Assembly (NCBI RefSeq): GCF_007830185.1
Contig: NZ_VLKZ01000004.1
Coordinates: 96,383 to 160,382, forward strand
Direction of reading: 5' to 3'
Origin: Halalkalibacter nanhaiisediminis
Lineage (GTDB): Bacteria; Bacillota; Bacilli; Bacillales; Bacillaceae_D
Length of the DNA: 64,000 nucleotides
Below, piece after piece: positions 18,414 through 27,334 of this stretch (positions within the stretch are counted from its first letter, which is position 1; every line of letters begins with the position of its first letter). Below the pieces are notes generated by a model, which was not told the DNA's origin, ran no database searches, and saw nothing but the letters and a program-made list of their open reading frames with translations. The translations under genes were made by a program, and so were the position numbers.

Positions 18414-20018
18414 ATGGGAACGCTTTGGTTGAATGGAACGTTTTTAACGATGGAAGCAGAGCATAAATCGGTGGAAGCTGTTTATGTTTCTAATGGAATC
18501 ATTCGAGCAACGGGCACAAAAGCGGATCTTGAAAGCCGTTTTGCCCGCAACATTACTGAGCGGCAAGATGTAAGGGGAGCTTATGTATATCCAGGATTTG
18601 TCGATAGTCATCTTCACATGATCGGTCATGGTGAAAAGCTGATTCAACTTGATTTATCAGAGGTTGAATCAGCTATGGAAATGCGAAGACAATTGGCAGA
18701 GAAAGCGAAGGAAACAAAGAGCGGTGAATGGATATTTGGTGAAGGATGGAATGAAAATAATTTCTCTGATCGAAAAATCTTTCATCGACAAGAGCTTGAT
18801 GAGATAGCAAGTGATAAACCGATGTTTCTAACAAGAGTGTGTCGTCACGCAGCGCTCGTCAATAGTGAGGCACTAAGACTTGCTGGGATTACAAGTGAGA
18901 CTTTTGATCCTGTAGGTGGAGTGATCGTACGTGATGGTAAAGGGGAACCGACAGGCTATTTACTTGATACAGCAACAGAGCTAGTGAAGGATGTTATTCC
19001 TGCTGTCACAAAAAAGTATGTTAGGCGTGCGCTAGAAGTTGCTGTTGATGATTTATTTCGCGTGGGGCTTGTTGGTGGACACACAGAGGATTTGCATTAT
19101 TATAATGGCTTCAAAGAAACCTTTGATCAATTTCTAGATGTGGTTGATGGCAAAAAAAGAAAATTTCGTGCCCATTTACTCGTCCATCACGAAGCAATCA
19201 AGGAAATGGAAGAGCAAGGATTTGATCAAGGTGAGATTACTCCATTCATAGAGCTAGGAGCAGTAAAAATATTTGCGGATGGAGCCTTAGGAGGGAGAAC
19301 GGCTCTTCTCCAAGCACCTTATACGGATGACCCAGCTACTTCTGGAGTAGCGATGCATGCTAAAGAGGATCTTGATGGGATTATTGAAGCAGCAAGAAAG
19401 TGTAATCGTTCTGTTGCCATTCACACGATTGGAGATGGGGCGCTTGATATGGCGTTAACGGCCTTAGAGCAGTTTCCATTACAAAAAGGTAGGGATCGGT
19501 TAATTCATGTACAGGTAGTTAATGAATCGTTAATAAACAGGATGAAAAACCTTCCGCTTGTACTCGATATTCAGCCACGTTTTGTTGCTTCAGATTTTCC
19601 ATGGGTGATAGAAAGATTGGGACAAGACAGACTCCCATTTTCCTTTGCATGGAAGACGTTGCTAGAAGAAGGACTTCATTGTGCAGGAGGTTCTGATGCA
19701 CCGATTGAACCTGTGGATCCGTTACTTGGTATTCACGCAGCGATAACGAGAAAAAGAATAGGGGAGGACCACGAAGGTTATTTGCCAAGTCAAAAATTAA
19801 CCGCATTTGAAGCAGTACAGCTTTTTACTTCAGGAAGTGCGTACGCGATTGGAAAGGAACATGAAAGAGGAAAGATTGAAGCAGGATACGTCGCTGATTT
19901 TACAGTTCTTGATTGTGATTTATTTACAATCGATGCCGATGCTATTCCAGACGCAAAAGTAATGATGACTGTTGTTGATAACACGATCATGTATGATTGT
20001 GAGGAGGGGACAAGCTAA
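18414..20018 (+). CDS. ytcJ: Amidohydrolase 3 family protein YtcJ
   Basis: Metal-dependent hydrolase of the amidohydrolase superfamily (YtcJ/NfdA-like). 534 residues; metal ligands are seen in GFVDSHLHM near residue 65, in conserved histidines of VAIHTIGDGA and LIHVQ, and in the aspartate of GGSDAPIEP. Physiological substrate is not known; relatives hydrolyse N-substituted formamides, so an amidase role is only a guess. It lies between ytcI and sppA exactly as in B. subtilis. The ATG at 18414 follows GGAGAGAGG; an overlapping ATG four bases earlier is out of frame. Confidence 0.88.
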   Translation: MGTLWLNGTFLTMEAEHKSVEAVYVSNGIIRATGTKADLESRFARNITERQDVRGAYVYPGFVDSHLHMIGHGEKLIQLDLSEVESAMEMRRQLAEKAKETKSGEWIFGEGWNENNFSDRKIFHRQELDEIASDKPMFLTRVCRHAALVNSEALRLAGITSETFDPVGGVIVRDGKGEPTGYLLDTATELVKDVIPAVTKKYVRRALEVAVDDLFRVGLVGGHTEDLHYYNGFKETFDQFLDVVDGKKRKFRAHLLVHHEAIKEMEEQGFDQGEITPFIELGAVKIFADGALGGRTALLQAPYTDDPATSGVAMHAKEDLDGIIEAARKCNRSVAIHTIGDGALDMALTALEQFPLQKGRDRLIHVQVVNESLINRMKNLPLVLDIQPRFVASDFPWVIERLGQDRLPFSFAWKTLLEEGLHCAGGSDAPIEPVDPLLGIHAAITRKRIGEDHEGYLPSQKLTAFEAVQLFTSGSAYAIGKEHERGKIEAGYVADFTVLDCDLFTIDADAIPDAKVMMTVVDNTIMYDCEEGTS

Positions 20019-20031
20019 GCTTGTCCTCTTC
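20006..20031 (+). terminator. Hairpin spanning the ytcJ stop codon
   Basis: GGGGACAAGC (20006-20015) pairs with GCTTGTCCTC (20019-20028), and the three-base loop is the TAA stop codon itself. The T run afterwards is poor, so termination may be weak or the hairpin may protect the 3' end. Confidence 0.55.
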
Positions 20032-20182
20032 AACGTCAACTATTAGTAAAGTTAGCATGGGTGAAGATTTCAGTGGTTCAAGCTTAATCATCTTTTGTTG
20101 TGAAGATGACCCTATATTAGATTTTGTGTTATCATAACCTTTGATTGGGAAAATGAACCAAGTAGGATAGAGGAGTGAGAAA

Positions 20183-21178
20183 ATGAGTCGTAAACGTTGG
20201 CTGGCCTTGATTGCCGTCGCTATGCTGTTAGTTGCTTCGATCTCTGTGAATATAGCAACATCAAGCGTTTTTTCTGATACGAATGCGTTTTTTGGTACGA
20301 TGGATCAAGAATGGACAGAAACCGTTATTGAAACAGGGCAAGATATCACTGGTTCAATTGCTGTTTTAGAATTAAATGGTGTCATTCAAGACACTGGAGA
20401 AGTTGGTTTGTTTCAAACAGGTGGTTATCAGCATCAAATGTTTCTTTCTCAACTTGATTATGCCGCTGAAGATCCAAGTGTAGAGGGTATTATTATCCGT
20501 GTCAATACACCAGGTGGTGGAGTGGTTGAAAGTGCAGAAATCTATGAGAAAATTATAAATGCACAAGTGGAATATGAGAAGCCAGTTTTTGTCTCAATGG
20601 GAAGTATGGCTGCGTCAGGAGGCTATTATATTGCTGCTCCAGCAGATATGATTGTCGCTAGTCCACAGACGATTACGGGATCAATTGGTGTCATCATGGA
20701 ATCAATTAATGTCGCACAATTAGCTGAAAACTACGGGATAGAAGTTAATACAATTAAGAGTGGACCTTATAAAGATATTATGTCAGCAACAAGAGAAATG
20801 ACAGAAGAAGAAAGAGCCATCTTACAATCACTCATTGATGAATCGTACGACGAATTTGTCCGTATTATTGCTGAGGGTCGCCAAATGTCAGAAGAAGAGG
20901 TAAGAACGATTGCCGATGGACGGATTTATAGTGGTAACCAAGCGCTAGAGCTTAATCTCGTTGATGAATTAGGTAGCCTAGATGATACGATTGCATTGAT
21001 GAAAGAATATGTTGGAGCAGATTATAATGTTGTACAATATGAATCAGGCCTTGGATTTCCGCAATTTTTTTCAATGTCTATGGAGCGAATGTTTACATCA
21101 GATCATGAGCTAGCAGTGCTTCAACGTTTGTTATCGGACCATCGCTCGCCAACGTTAAAATATTTATATACCGAATAG
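20183..21178 (+). CDS. sppA: Signal peptide peptidase SppA
   Basis: Membrane-bound serine protease that clears cleaved signal peptides. 331 residues with an N-terminal membrane anchor (about 6-25) and a ClpP-like fold outside the membrane. The Ser/Lys dyad is Ser145 in SMAASGGYY and Lys197 in SGPYKDIM, two residues offset from the B. subtilis enzyme. The start follows GAGGAGTGAG. It is followed 15 bases later by yteJ, probably one operon; in B. subtilis SppA and the adjacent YteJ are linked to lantibiotic resistance. Confidence 0.95.
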   Translation: MSRKRWLALIAVAMLLVASISVNIATSSVFSDTNAFFGTMDQEWTETVIETGQDITGSIAVLELNGVIQDTGEVGLFQTGGYQHQMFLSQLDYAAEDPSVEGIIIRVNTPGGGVVESAEIYEKIINAQVEYEKPVFVSMGSMAASGGYYIAAPADMIVASPQTITGSIGVIMESINVAQLAENYGIEVNTIKSGPYKDIMSATREMTEEERAILQSLIDESYDEFVRIIAEGRQMSEEEVRTIADGRIYSGNQALELNLVDELGSLDDTIALMKEYVGADYNVVQYESGLGFPQFFSMSMERMFTSDHELAVLQRLLSDHRSPTLKYLYTE

Positions 21179-21193
21179 TGGAGGTGGAGAGCG

Positions 21194-21760
21194 TTGGAAC
21201 AAACAGCTCAAGTAAATACAAAGTATCGGAGACAGAGAGTCGTGAATGGCCGTCTTCGTAACCGAGTAGTAGACGTGCGACATCAAGAAGAAAATCCTGT
21301 GGATAACAAAGAGCAAACGCTACCTAGGTATCAGTTTGCTGGTTTTTGGATGCGACTATGGGCTTTTTTATTGGATTCCATTACCGTTTTTGCGTTAAAT
21401 GGCATGCTAATTTATCCACTGTTAACAATCACAGGGATAGGTGAGTGGATAACGATTGCGTCGTATAGTGGCGAAGCACTTTTATCTGCTCTTGTATTTT
21501 TCTTATATTTTGCGATTATGACAAAGAAGTATGGGCAAACGATAGGGAAAATGGTTTTTGGATTACGCGTCATTTCAAAAGATGGTGATGAGCTAAGTTG
21601 GAGTCAAATCATTTTTCGTGAAGGTGTAGGGCGATTTATTCACCAAATTTTTTTCCTGTTACAGGTTCTATATGTGGCTGTGGCTTTTACAGCAAAGAAG
21701 CAAGGTTTCCATGATATGATTGCAGATACGTATGTCATTCATGAACGAGAAGAAGTATAA
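21194..21760 (+). CDS. yteJ: RDD-family membrane protein YteJ
   Basis: Integral membrane protein of 188 residues. A charged N-terminal tail (about 1-45) precedes an RDD domain with three predicted membrane segments; the defining Arg-Asp-Asp residues are in FWMRLWAFLLDSI and the C-terminal HDMIADT. The start is TTG at 21194, preceded by GAGGTGGAGA; I see no better codon. It directly follows sppA, as in B. subtilis, where YteJ is reported to inhibit SppA. That partner role is inferred from context. Confidence 0.9.
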   Translation: MEQTAQVNTKYRRQRVVNGRLRNRVVDVRHQEENPVDNKEQTLPRYQFAGFWMRLWAFLLDSITVFALNGMLIYPLLTITGIGEWITIASYSGEALLSALVFFLYFAIMTKKYGQTIGKMVFGLRVISKDGDELSWSQIIFREGVGRFIHQIFFLLQVLYVAVAFTAKKQGFHDMIADTYVIHEREEV

Positions 21761-21768
21761 ACATGTCA

Positions 21769-21803
21769 TAAACCTATCCTAATCAGGGTAGGTTTATTTT
21801 TTT
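21769..21803 (+). terminator. sppA-yteJ operon terminator
   Basis: Stem TAAACCTATCCT / AGGGTAGGTTTA followed by a long T run. Confidence 0.9.
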
Positions 21804-21851
21804 ACTGGTAGGAGAAACTAATGAGAATAGCTATGGATAGAGGAGAATCGT

Positions 21852-22481
21852 ATGGGTTGGTTGATAGGCATTCTTATCATTTTAGTGGTTCTGTTTGTTC
21901 TTCTAATGGTAACAAAGCTTAAGATAAAAATAGATTATCAGCATAATCAAGATAATGATTTACTAGAAGTGAACCTTTCTTTATGGGGGATGAGGGTGTT
22001 TAAGTTCAAAGCTCCTTTAATAAAAATAGATGAAGATTCTGCTTCTCTTGTCGTAAAAGAAGAAGAGAAAATTGGAAATAAGAATATTAAAAAGACTGAG
22101 ACGATTACACCTCAGACAATTATTGACGGTATTAGGCGTTTAAAAGATTTTCTTTTGCATATCATTGGATTTCACCGAATAGTGAAGCACTTTTTACAGC
22201 GTGTTTCAGTTTATGACTTTAAATGGTATACAGATATTGGAGTAGGAAATGCTGCTTATTCAGCACAGCTTGCAGGAGTTGTTTGGTCATTAAAGGGGAG
22301 CATCATTGGGTTAGTTGCCCATTACATGAAAATGAAACAAATGCCAAAATTAAATGTGCAACCTCGTTTTCAAGAAGTTGTCTCTTATACATCCTTTTCT
22401 TGCATGCTTTCCTTTCGAATTGGACATGCTATCATTGCGGGTCTAATGTTAATCAAACATTGGAAGAAAATACCGAAATGA
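21852..22481 (+). CDS. ytfI: DUF2953 membrane-anchored protein YtfI
   Basis: Protein of unknown function, 209 residues. It has one N-terminal membrane helix (about 2-24, GWLIGILIILVVLFVLLMVT), a basic/acidic middle part and a second hydrophobic stretch near the C-terminus. It is probably the DUF2953 protein that lies just before gerW in B. subtilis, where the pair is expressed in the forespore. Start follows AGAGGAG. Likely co-transcribed with gerW 54 bases downstream. Confidence 0.8.
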   Translation: MGWLIGILIILVVLFVLLMVTKLKIKIDYQHNQDNDLLEVNLSLWGMRVFKFKAPLIKIDEDSASLVVKEEEKIGNKNIKKTETITPQTIIDGIRRLKDFLLHIIGFHRIVKHFLQRVSVYDFKWYTDIGVGNAAYSAQLAGVVWSLKGSIIGLVAHYMKMKQMPKLNVQPRFQEVVSYTSFSCMLSFRIGHAIIAGLMLIKHWKKIPK

Positions 22482-22535
22482 ACAAGAACGAGTTCGGTTG
22501 AAAAAAACATGTACTAATGTAGGGAGGAAATGAAA

Positions 22536-23003
22536 ATGTCAGATCATCCAATTCAAGGGTTAATGAAGACAGCGATGGAAAATTTAAAAGAAATGGTCGA
22601 TGTGAACACCATTATCGGAGATCCAGTCGAAACACCAGATGGTAGTGTGATCATGCCTGTTTCTAAGGTTGGTTTTGGCTTTGCTGCTGGTGGAAGCGAA
22701 TTTATGATCGAAGAGAGTGGCGGAGCAGATACGAGTAGTAGTGGCCATCCATTTGGTGGAGGAAGTGGGGGTGGTGTATCGATTACACCAATTGCTTTCT
22801 TAGTTGTAGGCAGTCAAGGCGTTAAGATGATTCATATTGATGGTAGTACCCATTTATATGAGAAGCTACTTGATTTTGCTCCTCAGGTTGTGGAGAAGAT
22901 TCAGCAAATGCTTGGCGGGAATCAGTCACAAGCAACATCTTATGCTTCACCAAACCCGCAGCACAATAACCAACCACATCATTATCAAGAACCCCCAGTG
23001 TAA
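22536..23003 (+). CDS. gerW: Spore germination protein GerW (YtfJ)
   Basis: Sporulation protein needed for normal germination in B. subtilis. 155 residues, with a conserved N-terminal region (SDHPIQGLMKTAMENL, then a glycine-rich VGFGFAAGGSEF core) and a Gln/Asn/His-rich tail. Two in-frame ATG codons exist; the second (22536) is chosen because GGGAGG ends eight bases before it, while the first would leave only two bases. It follows ytfI and precedes tpx as in B. subtilis. Confidence 0.92.
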   Translation: MSDHPIQGLMKTAMENLKEMVDVNTIIGDPVETPDGSVIMPVSKVGFGFAAGGSEFMIEESGGADTSSSGHPFGGGSGGGVSITPIAFLVVGSQGVKMIHIDGSTHLYEKLLDFAPQVVEKIQQMLGGNQSQATSYASPNPQHNNQPHHYQEPPV

Positions 23004-23017
23004 AAAGTTCGATTGCT

Positions 23018-23050
23018 GACTGTTGAGAATAGCTCTCTACAGTCTTTTTG
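23018..23050 (+). terminator. gerW terminator
   Basis: GACTGT / ACAGTC stem extended by AGA/TCT pairs, followed by TTTTTG. Confidence 0.65.
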
Positions 23051-23098
23051 ATGAGTAAAGAAAGTGATTTTCTATCATGCAGGTGCCATTCATAATTC

Positions 23099-23128
23099 TT
23101 GTCAGAAACTCATACTCTCATGTAAGAT
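23099..23128 (+). promoter_or_regulatory. Sigma-A promoter of tpx
   Basis: TTGTCA (23099-23104), an 18-bp spacer and TAAGAT (23123-23128), each 5 of 6 consensus, 41 bases before the tpx start. Confidence 0.6.
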
Positions 23129-23169
23129 AGATATGTACATATTTCCAATCGTTAAAAGGAGGAATTAAA

Positions 23170-23670
23170 ATGGCAGAAGTAACGTTTAAAGGCAATCCTA
23201 TTACATTATTAGGTACAGAAGTAAAAGTTGGTGAAAAAGCTCCTGATTTCACAGTACTAGCAAATGATTTATCAGAAGTAACGTTAGCTGATTCAAAAGG
23301 TAAAGTTCGTCTTATCAGTGTCATTCCTTCTATTGATACAGGTGTTTGTGATCAACAAACGCGTCGCTTTAATGAAGAAGCAGCAAATTTAGACAATGTT
23401 CAAATTTTAACAGTGAGTGTTGATTTACCATTTGCACAAAGTCGTTGGTGCGCTGCTGCTGGAATTGAGAACGTTCAAACGGTTTCTGACCATAGAGAAC
23501 TTTCTTTCGGACAAGCTTTTGGAGTAGCAATTAAAGAACTCCGCCTTCTTGCACGTGCAGTATTTGTTATTGATTCAAATGATACAGTGACGTATACAGA
23601 ATACGTATCAGAGGCGACTAACCACCCTGATTACGAAGCAGCGATCGAGGCAGCAAAAGCAGCAAAATAA
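23170..23670 (+). CDS. tpx: Thiol peroxidase (2-Cys peroxiredoxin Tpx)
   Basis: Reduces hydrogen and alkyl peroxides with electrons from thioredoxin. 166 residues of the thioredoxin fold; peroxidatic Cys60 in DTGVCDQQ and resolving Cys94 in SRWCAAAG form the atypical 2-Cys pair of the Tpx family. Strong ribosome site AAAAGGAGG. It has its own promoter and a terminator, and sits between gerW and ytxK as in B. subtilis. Confidence 0.97.
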   Translation: MAEVTFKGNPITLLGTEVKVGEKAPDFTVLANDLSEVTLADSKGKVRLISVIPSIDTGVCDQQTRRFNEEAANLDNVQILTVSVDLPFAQSRWCAAAGIENVQTVSDHRELSFGQAFGVAIKELRLLARAVFVIDSNDTVTYTEYVSEATNHPDYEAAIEAAKAAK

Positions 23671-23704
23671 TGAGTAGAGGATGTTTGAAAGTCCTCTCAA
23701 TAAA

Positions 23705-23737
23705 GTCTACTGTCTTGCGATAGTAGGCTTTTTTCTA
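23705..23737 (+). terminator. tpx terminator
   Basis: GTCTACTGTC / GATAGTAGGC stem with a TTGC loop, followed by a run of T. Confidence 0.85.
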
Positions 23738-23778
23738 TTACAATAGAGAAATCGATTTGTAGATGAGGGTGTGAAGTA

Positions 23779-24768
23779 ATGAAGGATACACATATGGAAA
23801 GGTTATTTACCTATTTAAATGAAACAGCCCTTTACTTAGAAGAAAATTGGACTGTCACTTACCTTGAAGGTTTAGCGGAGGCTGGCGAGAATTTGTTTCG
23901 TCAAGAAATTTGTCAGCCGCTTGAGGATAAACAAAAGCGTATTCTAGAGGAGAAATTAGCGAGTGTTAGTAAGGTAGAGTATGAAGTTGAAGATATTCGT
24001 AAAGCGTTTCAGCTAACTGTATTAAAAGGAATGAAAGGGGCTGTTCAGCCTCATCATTCCATGACTCCTGATGCTGTGGCCTTGTTTTTAAGCTATCTCG
24101 TTAATAAAGTACTTGGAAAGCGCGAGGAAACAGCTACGATTCTTGACTTAGCTGTAGGTTCAGGAAACTTAATAAGTGCTTTATTAAACCATGCGACTGT
24201 TCCTCTACATGCTCGTGGATTTGAAGTAGATGAAACATTATTAAAGCTGGCATTTGTTAGTGCAAACCTCCAGCAGCACGAGTTGGAGCTATTCCATCAA
24301 GATAGTGTTGAGCCACTTGCTTTTCCAGAAGTCGATTTAGTGGTAACGGATCTTCCAGTAGGGTTTTACCCAAAAGATGATGTCGCGGCAAATTATCTCC
24401 TAAAGGCTGATGAAGGTCATTCTTATCTTCATCATTTAATGATTGAACAAGCGATTGAGAAAACAAAGGATAGTGGATTTCTTTTATTCGTGGTCCCTAA
24501 TTTCTTATTCGAGAGCGATCAAGCCAAGCAATTACATGAATATGTAAAGGAGCATGCAAACATTCTTGGACTGCTTCAATTGCCAAAGACGATGTTCCAA
24601 TCTGAACAATTCGGCAAAAGTATCTTCATGCTGCAAAAGAAGGGTGATGGTGTACGACAACCAAAGCAAGCGCTTTTAGCTGAGCTCCCTTCCTTTTCTA
24701 AAAAAGAAGCCCTTGCTGATATGATTCAACAAATGAATAAATGGTTTGATCAGGAGTTAGGCATTTAA
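23779..24768 (+). CDS. ytxK: SAM-dependent methyltransferase-like protein YtxK
   Basis: 329 residues with an N6-adenine DNA methylase fold. The SAM-binding motif is LDLAVGSGNL (about residue 123-132). Where active adenine methylases carry NPPF/Y, this protein has DLPVG, a change I recall in Bacillus YtxK as well, so catalytic activity on DNA is doubtful. No restriction partner is nearby. It precedes ackA as in B. subtilis. Start ATG follows GAGGGTG. Substrate unknown. Confidence 0.85.
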   Translation: MKDTHMERLFTYLNETALYLEENWTVTYLEGLAEAGENLFRQEICQPLEDKQKRILEEKLASVSKVEYEVEDIRKAFQLTVLKGMKGAVQPHHSMTPDAVALFLSYLVNKVLGKREETATILDLAVGSGNLISALLNHATVPLHARGFEVDETLLKLAFVSANLQQHELELFHQDSVEPLAFPEVDLVVTDLPVGFYPKDDVAANYLLKADEGHSYLHHLMIEQAIEKTKDSGFLLFVVPNFLFESDQAKQLHEYVKEHANILGLLQLPKTMFQSEQFGKSIFMLQKKGDGVRQPKQALLAELPSFSKKEALADMIQQMNKWFDQELGI

Positions 24769-24774
24769 GAAAAT

Positions 24775-24844
24775 GAACTTTCTCATTGTGATAGCATACT
24801 TCGAAAGGAAGTATGCAGAATAGCGATGAGAGGGTTCTTTTTTG
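24775..24844 (+). terminator. Two-tier hairpin terminator after ytxK
   Basis: An inner perfect hairpin GCATACTTC-GAAA-GGAAGTATGC (24794-24816) sits inside an outer stem made of GAAC and TCTCAT pairing with ATGAGA and GTTC, followed by a long T run. Confidence 0.8.
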
Positions 24845-24871
24845 TTTACGCTCTCAATAAAACGGTTTCAA
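24843..24871 (-). promoter_or_regulatory. Two adjacent cre-like sites (CcpA) upstream of ackA
   Basis: Read on the minus strand, TTGAGAGCGTAAACA (24857-24843) and TTGAAACCGTTTTAT (24871-24857) each match the WTGNAANCGNWNNCW consensus at 14 of 15 positions. They touch end to end. B. subtilis ackA is activated by CcpA through an upstream cre, so the location is sensible; binding is inferred. Confidence 0.5.
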
Positions 24872-24878
24872 GTCAGAA

Positions 24879-24884
24879 TATAAT
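24879..24884 (+). promoter_or_regulatory. Putative ackA -10 element
   Basis: TATAAT at 24879-24884 without a good -35 at the expected distance. A poor -35 is what one expects for a promoter dependent on an activator such as CcpA. The leader would be about 115 nt. Confidence 0.4.
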
Positions 24885-25007
24885 GAATTCGGGAGATAAT
24901 AGGTGAAAATAAATGAATTCACTTGAAATACGGTATTTGGGGTGCTTAAATGGAGAAGGATAAAAAGATATATGAAGCTTGAAAGTTAAAAAAGGAGCTG
25001 TTTAAGC

Positions 25008-26204
25008 ATGGCTAAAATTATCGCGATTAATGCAGGGAGTTCATCATTGAAATTCCAGCTACTTAATATGCCTGAAGAATTTGTTGTTACACAAGGTCTT
25101 GTTGAGCGAATCGGATTAGAAGACGGTGTTTTCACGATCGAAGTAAATGGTGAGAAAAACAAGGAAACGCTTGCTATTCCTGATCACGCATTTGCTGTAA
25201 AAACGCTTCTTGATAAATTAACAGGACTTGGTATTATTCAATCCTTAGATGAAATTGAAGGAATTGGACACCGTGTTGTACATGGCGGTGAAAAGTTTAG
25301 CGACTCTGTTTTGATTACAGACGAAGTCCTTAAAGGGATTGAAGAAGTATCAGAGCTTGCTCCTCTTCATAACCCAGCTAATATTGTTGGAATTAAAGCA
25401 TTTAAAGAAGTGTTACCGAATGTACCTGCAGTCGCTGTTTTTGATACTGCTTTTCACCAAACAATGCCTGAAAGTTCTTTTCTATACAGTTTGCCGTATG
25501 AGTATTATAAGAAATATGGCATTCGTAAGTACGGTTTTCATGGTACATCACATAAGTATGTTTCAGAGCGTGCAGCAGAGTTATTAGGGCGACCACTTGA
25601 AGACCTTCGCCTTCTCTCATGTCATTTAGGAAATGGAGCAAGTATTGCTGCAATCCAAGGTGGCAAATCAATTGATACATCAATGGGCTTTACACCGCTT
25701 GCTGGTGTAACGATGGGGACACGTTCAGGAAACATTGATCCTGCTTTAATTCCATATATAATGGAAAAAACTGGTCAGGATGCATATGAAGTTCTTGAGA
25801 CATTAAATAAGCGTAGCGGACTTCTTGGTGTATCTGGTTTTTCAAGTGACTTACGTGATATTGAAAGCGAAGCAGCTAGTGGAAATGATCGTGCTGAGCT
25901 TGCTCTTGAAGTATTTACATCGCGTATTCATAAATACATTGGTTCGTATGCTGCGCGTATGAGTGGTGTAGATGCGATTATTTTCACTGCGGGAATTGGT
26001 GAAAATAGTGATGTTATTCGTGAGCGTGTCTTAAAAGGACTTGAATTTATGGGTGTATACTGGGATCCATCTCTTAATAAGGTACGTGGGAAGGAAGCAT
26101 TTATTAGCTATCCTCATTCTCCAGTTAAAGTCATCATTATCCCAACGAATGAAGAAGTGATGATTGCACGTGATACGGTTCGTTTAGCTAATGTAAGTCA
26201 GTAA
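25008..26204 (+). CDS. ackA: Acetate kinase
   Basis: Interconverts acetyl phosphate and acetate with ADP/ATP, the last step of overflow metabolism. 398 residues of the ASKHA fold. The N-terminal [11 protein letters not shown] motif, the GHRVVHGGE motif and FHGTSH are all intact, and GTRSGNIDP and GIGENS follow. Strong ribosome site AAAAGGAG. Upstream cre-like sites suggest control by CcpA. It is followed by a hairpin terminator and then by genes not found here in B. subtilis. Confidence 0.98.
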   Translation: MAKIIAINAGSSSLKFQLLNMPEEFVVTQGLVERIGLEDGVFTIEVNGEKNKETLAIPDHAFAVKTLLDKLTGLGIIQSLDEIEGIGHRVVHGGEKFSDSVLITDEVLKGIEEVSELAPLHNPANIVGIKAFKEVLPNVPAVAVFDTAFHQTMPESSFLYSLPYEYYKKYGIRKYGFHGTSHKYVSERAAELLGRPLEDLRLLSCHLGNGASIAAIQGGKSIDTSMGFTPLAGVTMGTRSGNIDPALIPYIMEKTGQDAYEVLETLNKRSGLLGVSGFSSDLRDIESEAASGNDRAELALEVFTSRIHKYIGSYAARMSGVDAIIFTAGIGENSDVIRERVLKGLEFMGVYWDPSLNKVRGKEAFISYPHSPVKVIIIPTNEEVMIARDTVRLANVSQ

Positions 26205-26229
26205 TTGTTGATTCAGCATGTGGTCTTAT

Positions 26230-26264
26230 AAAGAAGCATCTCTCAAAAGGAGTGATGCTTCTTT
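26230..26264 (+). terminator. Hairpin after ackA
   Basis: Perfect 11-bp stem AAAGAAGCATC / GATGCTTCTTT, but only CTTTGCG follows, so it may terminate weakly. Confidence 0.65.
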
Positions 26265-26365
26265 GCGTTCATTTGATATGAGAGATATGATGGGAATGAG
26301 GACTTTCTCTCGTGCATAGAATGATGTTGAAATGGGTAAAGAGTAATAGGGTAGGGGGGAAAGAT

Positions 26366-27322
26366 ATGGGTGCCTTTCTAGACATGGAAGAAGGGGAAAT
26401 CATTAGAGACTTTTTTCTCGTTAAAGAAAGAGAAATAAAGCAAGCTTCAAATGGAAGTGATTATGCTAACTTTCTATTAGAGCGTAATTTAGAGCTTGTC
26501 TCAGCACGGCTATGGGATATCACTTCCGATCAAAAAGCACAATTTCAACGTAAGTCTGTTGTGAAAATAGAAGGAACGATACAGAGCTATAGAGGTCAAA
26601 AGCAAATTAATATTCAACGGATGCGCCTGGCGACAGATGAGGATCAGATTAATGTGTCAGAATTGATTTCTAGAAAAGGGGTTGTCAGAGAAGAACTCTG
26701 GCAGGATTTGAGAATCATGATGGAGGAAGTACAGTCAGAGGTTCTACGGTCGATTATCAAACAATTATTTAGTCAACGAACGATCAGGGAACGGTTAACG
26801 ACCATTCCAGCATCAAAAACGTATCATCATACATATTATGCTGGCTTACTTGATCATATTGTTCACGTGACTCAAAGTGCTTTTCAACTACTTCCTTTGT
26901 ACCCAGCTTTAAATAGAGACGTTATCCTTGCGACATGTCTTCTTCATGATATCGGTAAGACACAAGTCTTTACAGATATCGTAGCGCCTGATTATACAAC
27001 AGAAGGCGAACTTTTAGGACATATAACACTTGGACTTGAACTTATTCATGATGCTGCAAGAGAAGCAGGAATTTCCATTTACGATGCCGAACTACTTGCT
27101 CTTAAGCATTGTATTGCAAGTCAGTTCGGAGATATCAATCAAGGCTTTGGCAGTGCTGTATCACCGAAAACGGCAGAAGCGATTTTTTTTCATCACATCA
27201 AACAAATGAACACGAGATTACATGGGCTTGAAATGATCCAAGAACGTTCGCAGGAAGATTGGACGTATTCACCCATGTTTAAACGAAAAATGTATACGTA
27301 TAAAAAAGGAGACGAATCGTAA
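26366..27322 (+). CDS. YhaM-like 3'-5' exoribonuclease (OB fold + HD domain)
   Basis: 318 residues. An N-terminal OB-fold nucleic-acid-binding part (about 15-100, with KIEGTIQSYRGQKQINI) precedes an HD phosphohydrolase domain (about 135-300) carrying YYAGLLDHIVHV and the HD pair at 194-195 (LLHDIGKT). B. subtilis YhaM has the same architecture and length and is a metal-dependent 3'-5' exonuclease; this may be YhaM or a paralogue, and I cannot tell which. The start at 26366 is chosen for AGGGGGGA just upstream; a longer reading from 26312 lacks a site. It is 12 bases before an EcsC-family gene, probably one operon. Confidence 0.82.
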   Translation: MGAFLDMEEGEIIRDFFLVKEREIKQASNGSDYANFLLERNLELVSARLWDITSDQKAQFQRKSVVKIEGTIQSYRGQKQINIQRMRLATDEDQINVSELISRKGVVREELWQDLRIMMEEVQSEVLRSIIKQLFSQRTIRERLTTIPASKTYHHTYYAGLLDHIVHVTQSAFQLLPLYPALNRDVILATCLLHDIGKTQVFTDIVAPDYTTEGELLGHITLGLELIHDAAREAGISIYDAELLALKHCIASQFGDINQGFGSAVSPKTAEAIFFHHIKQMNTRLHGLEMIQERSQEDWTYSPMFKRKMYTYKKGDES

Positions 27323-27334
27323 GGAGAGATTTGG

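Noticed and set aside
23779-24768. Restriction-modification system around ytxK
   Set aside because: No endonuclease or specificity subunit is nearby, and the catalytic motif is degenerate.
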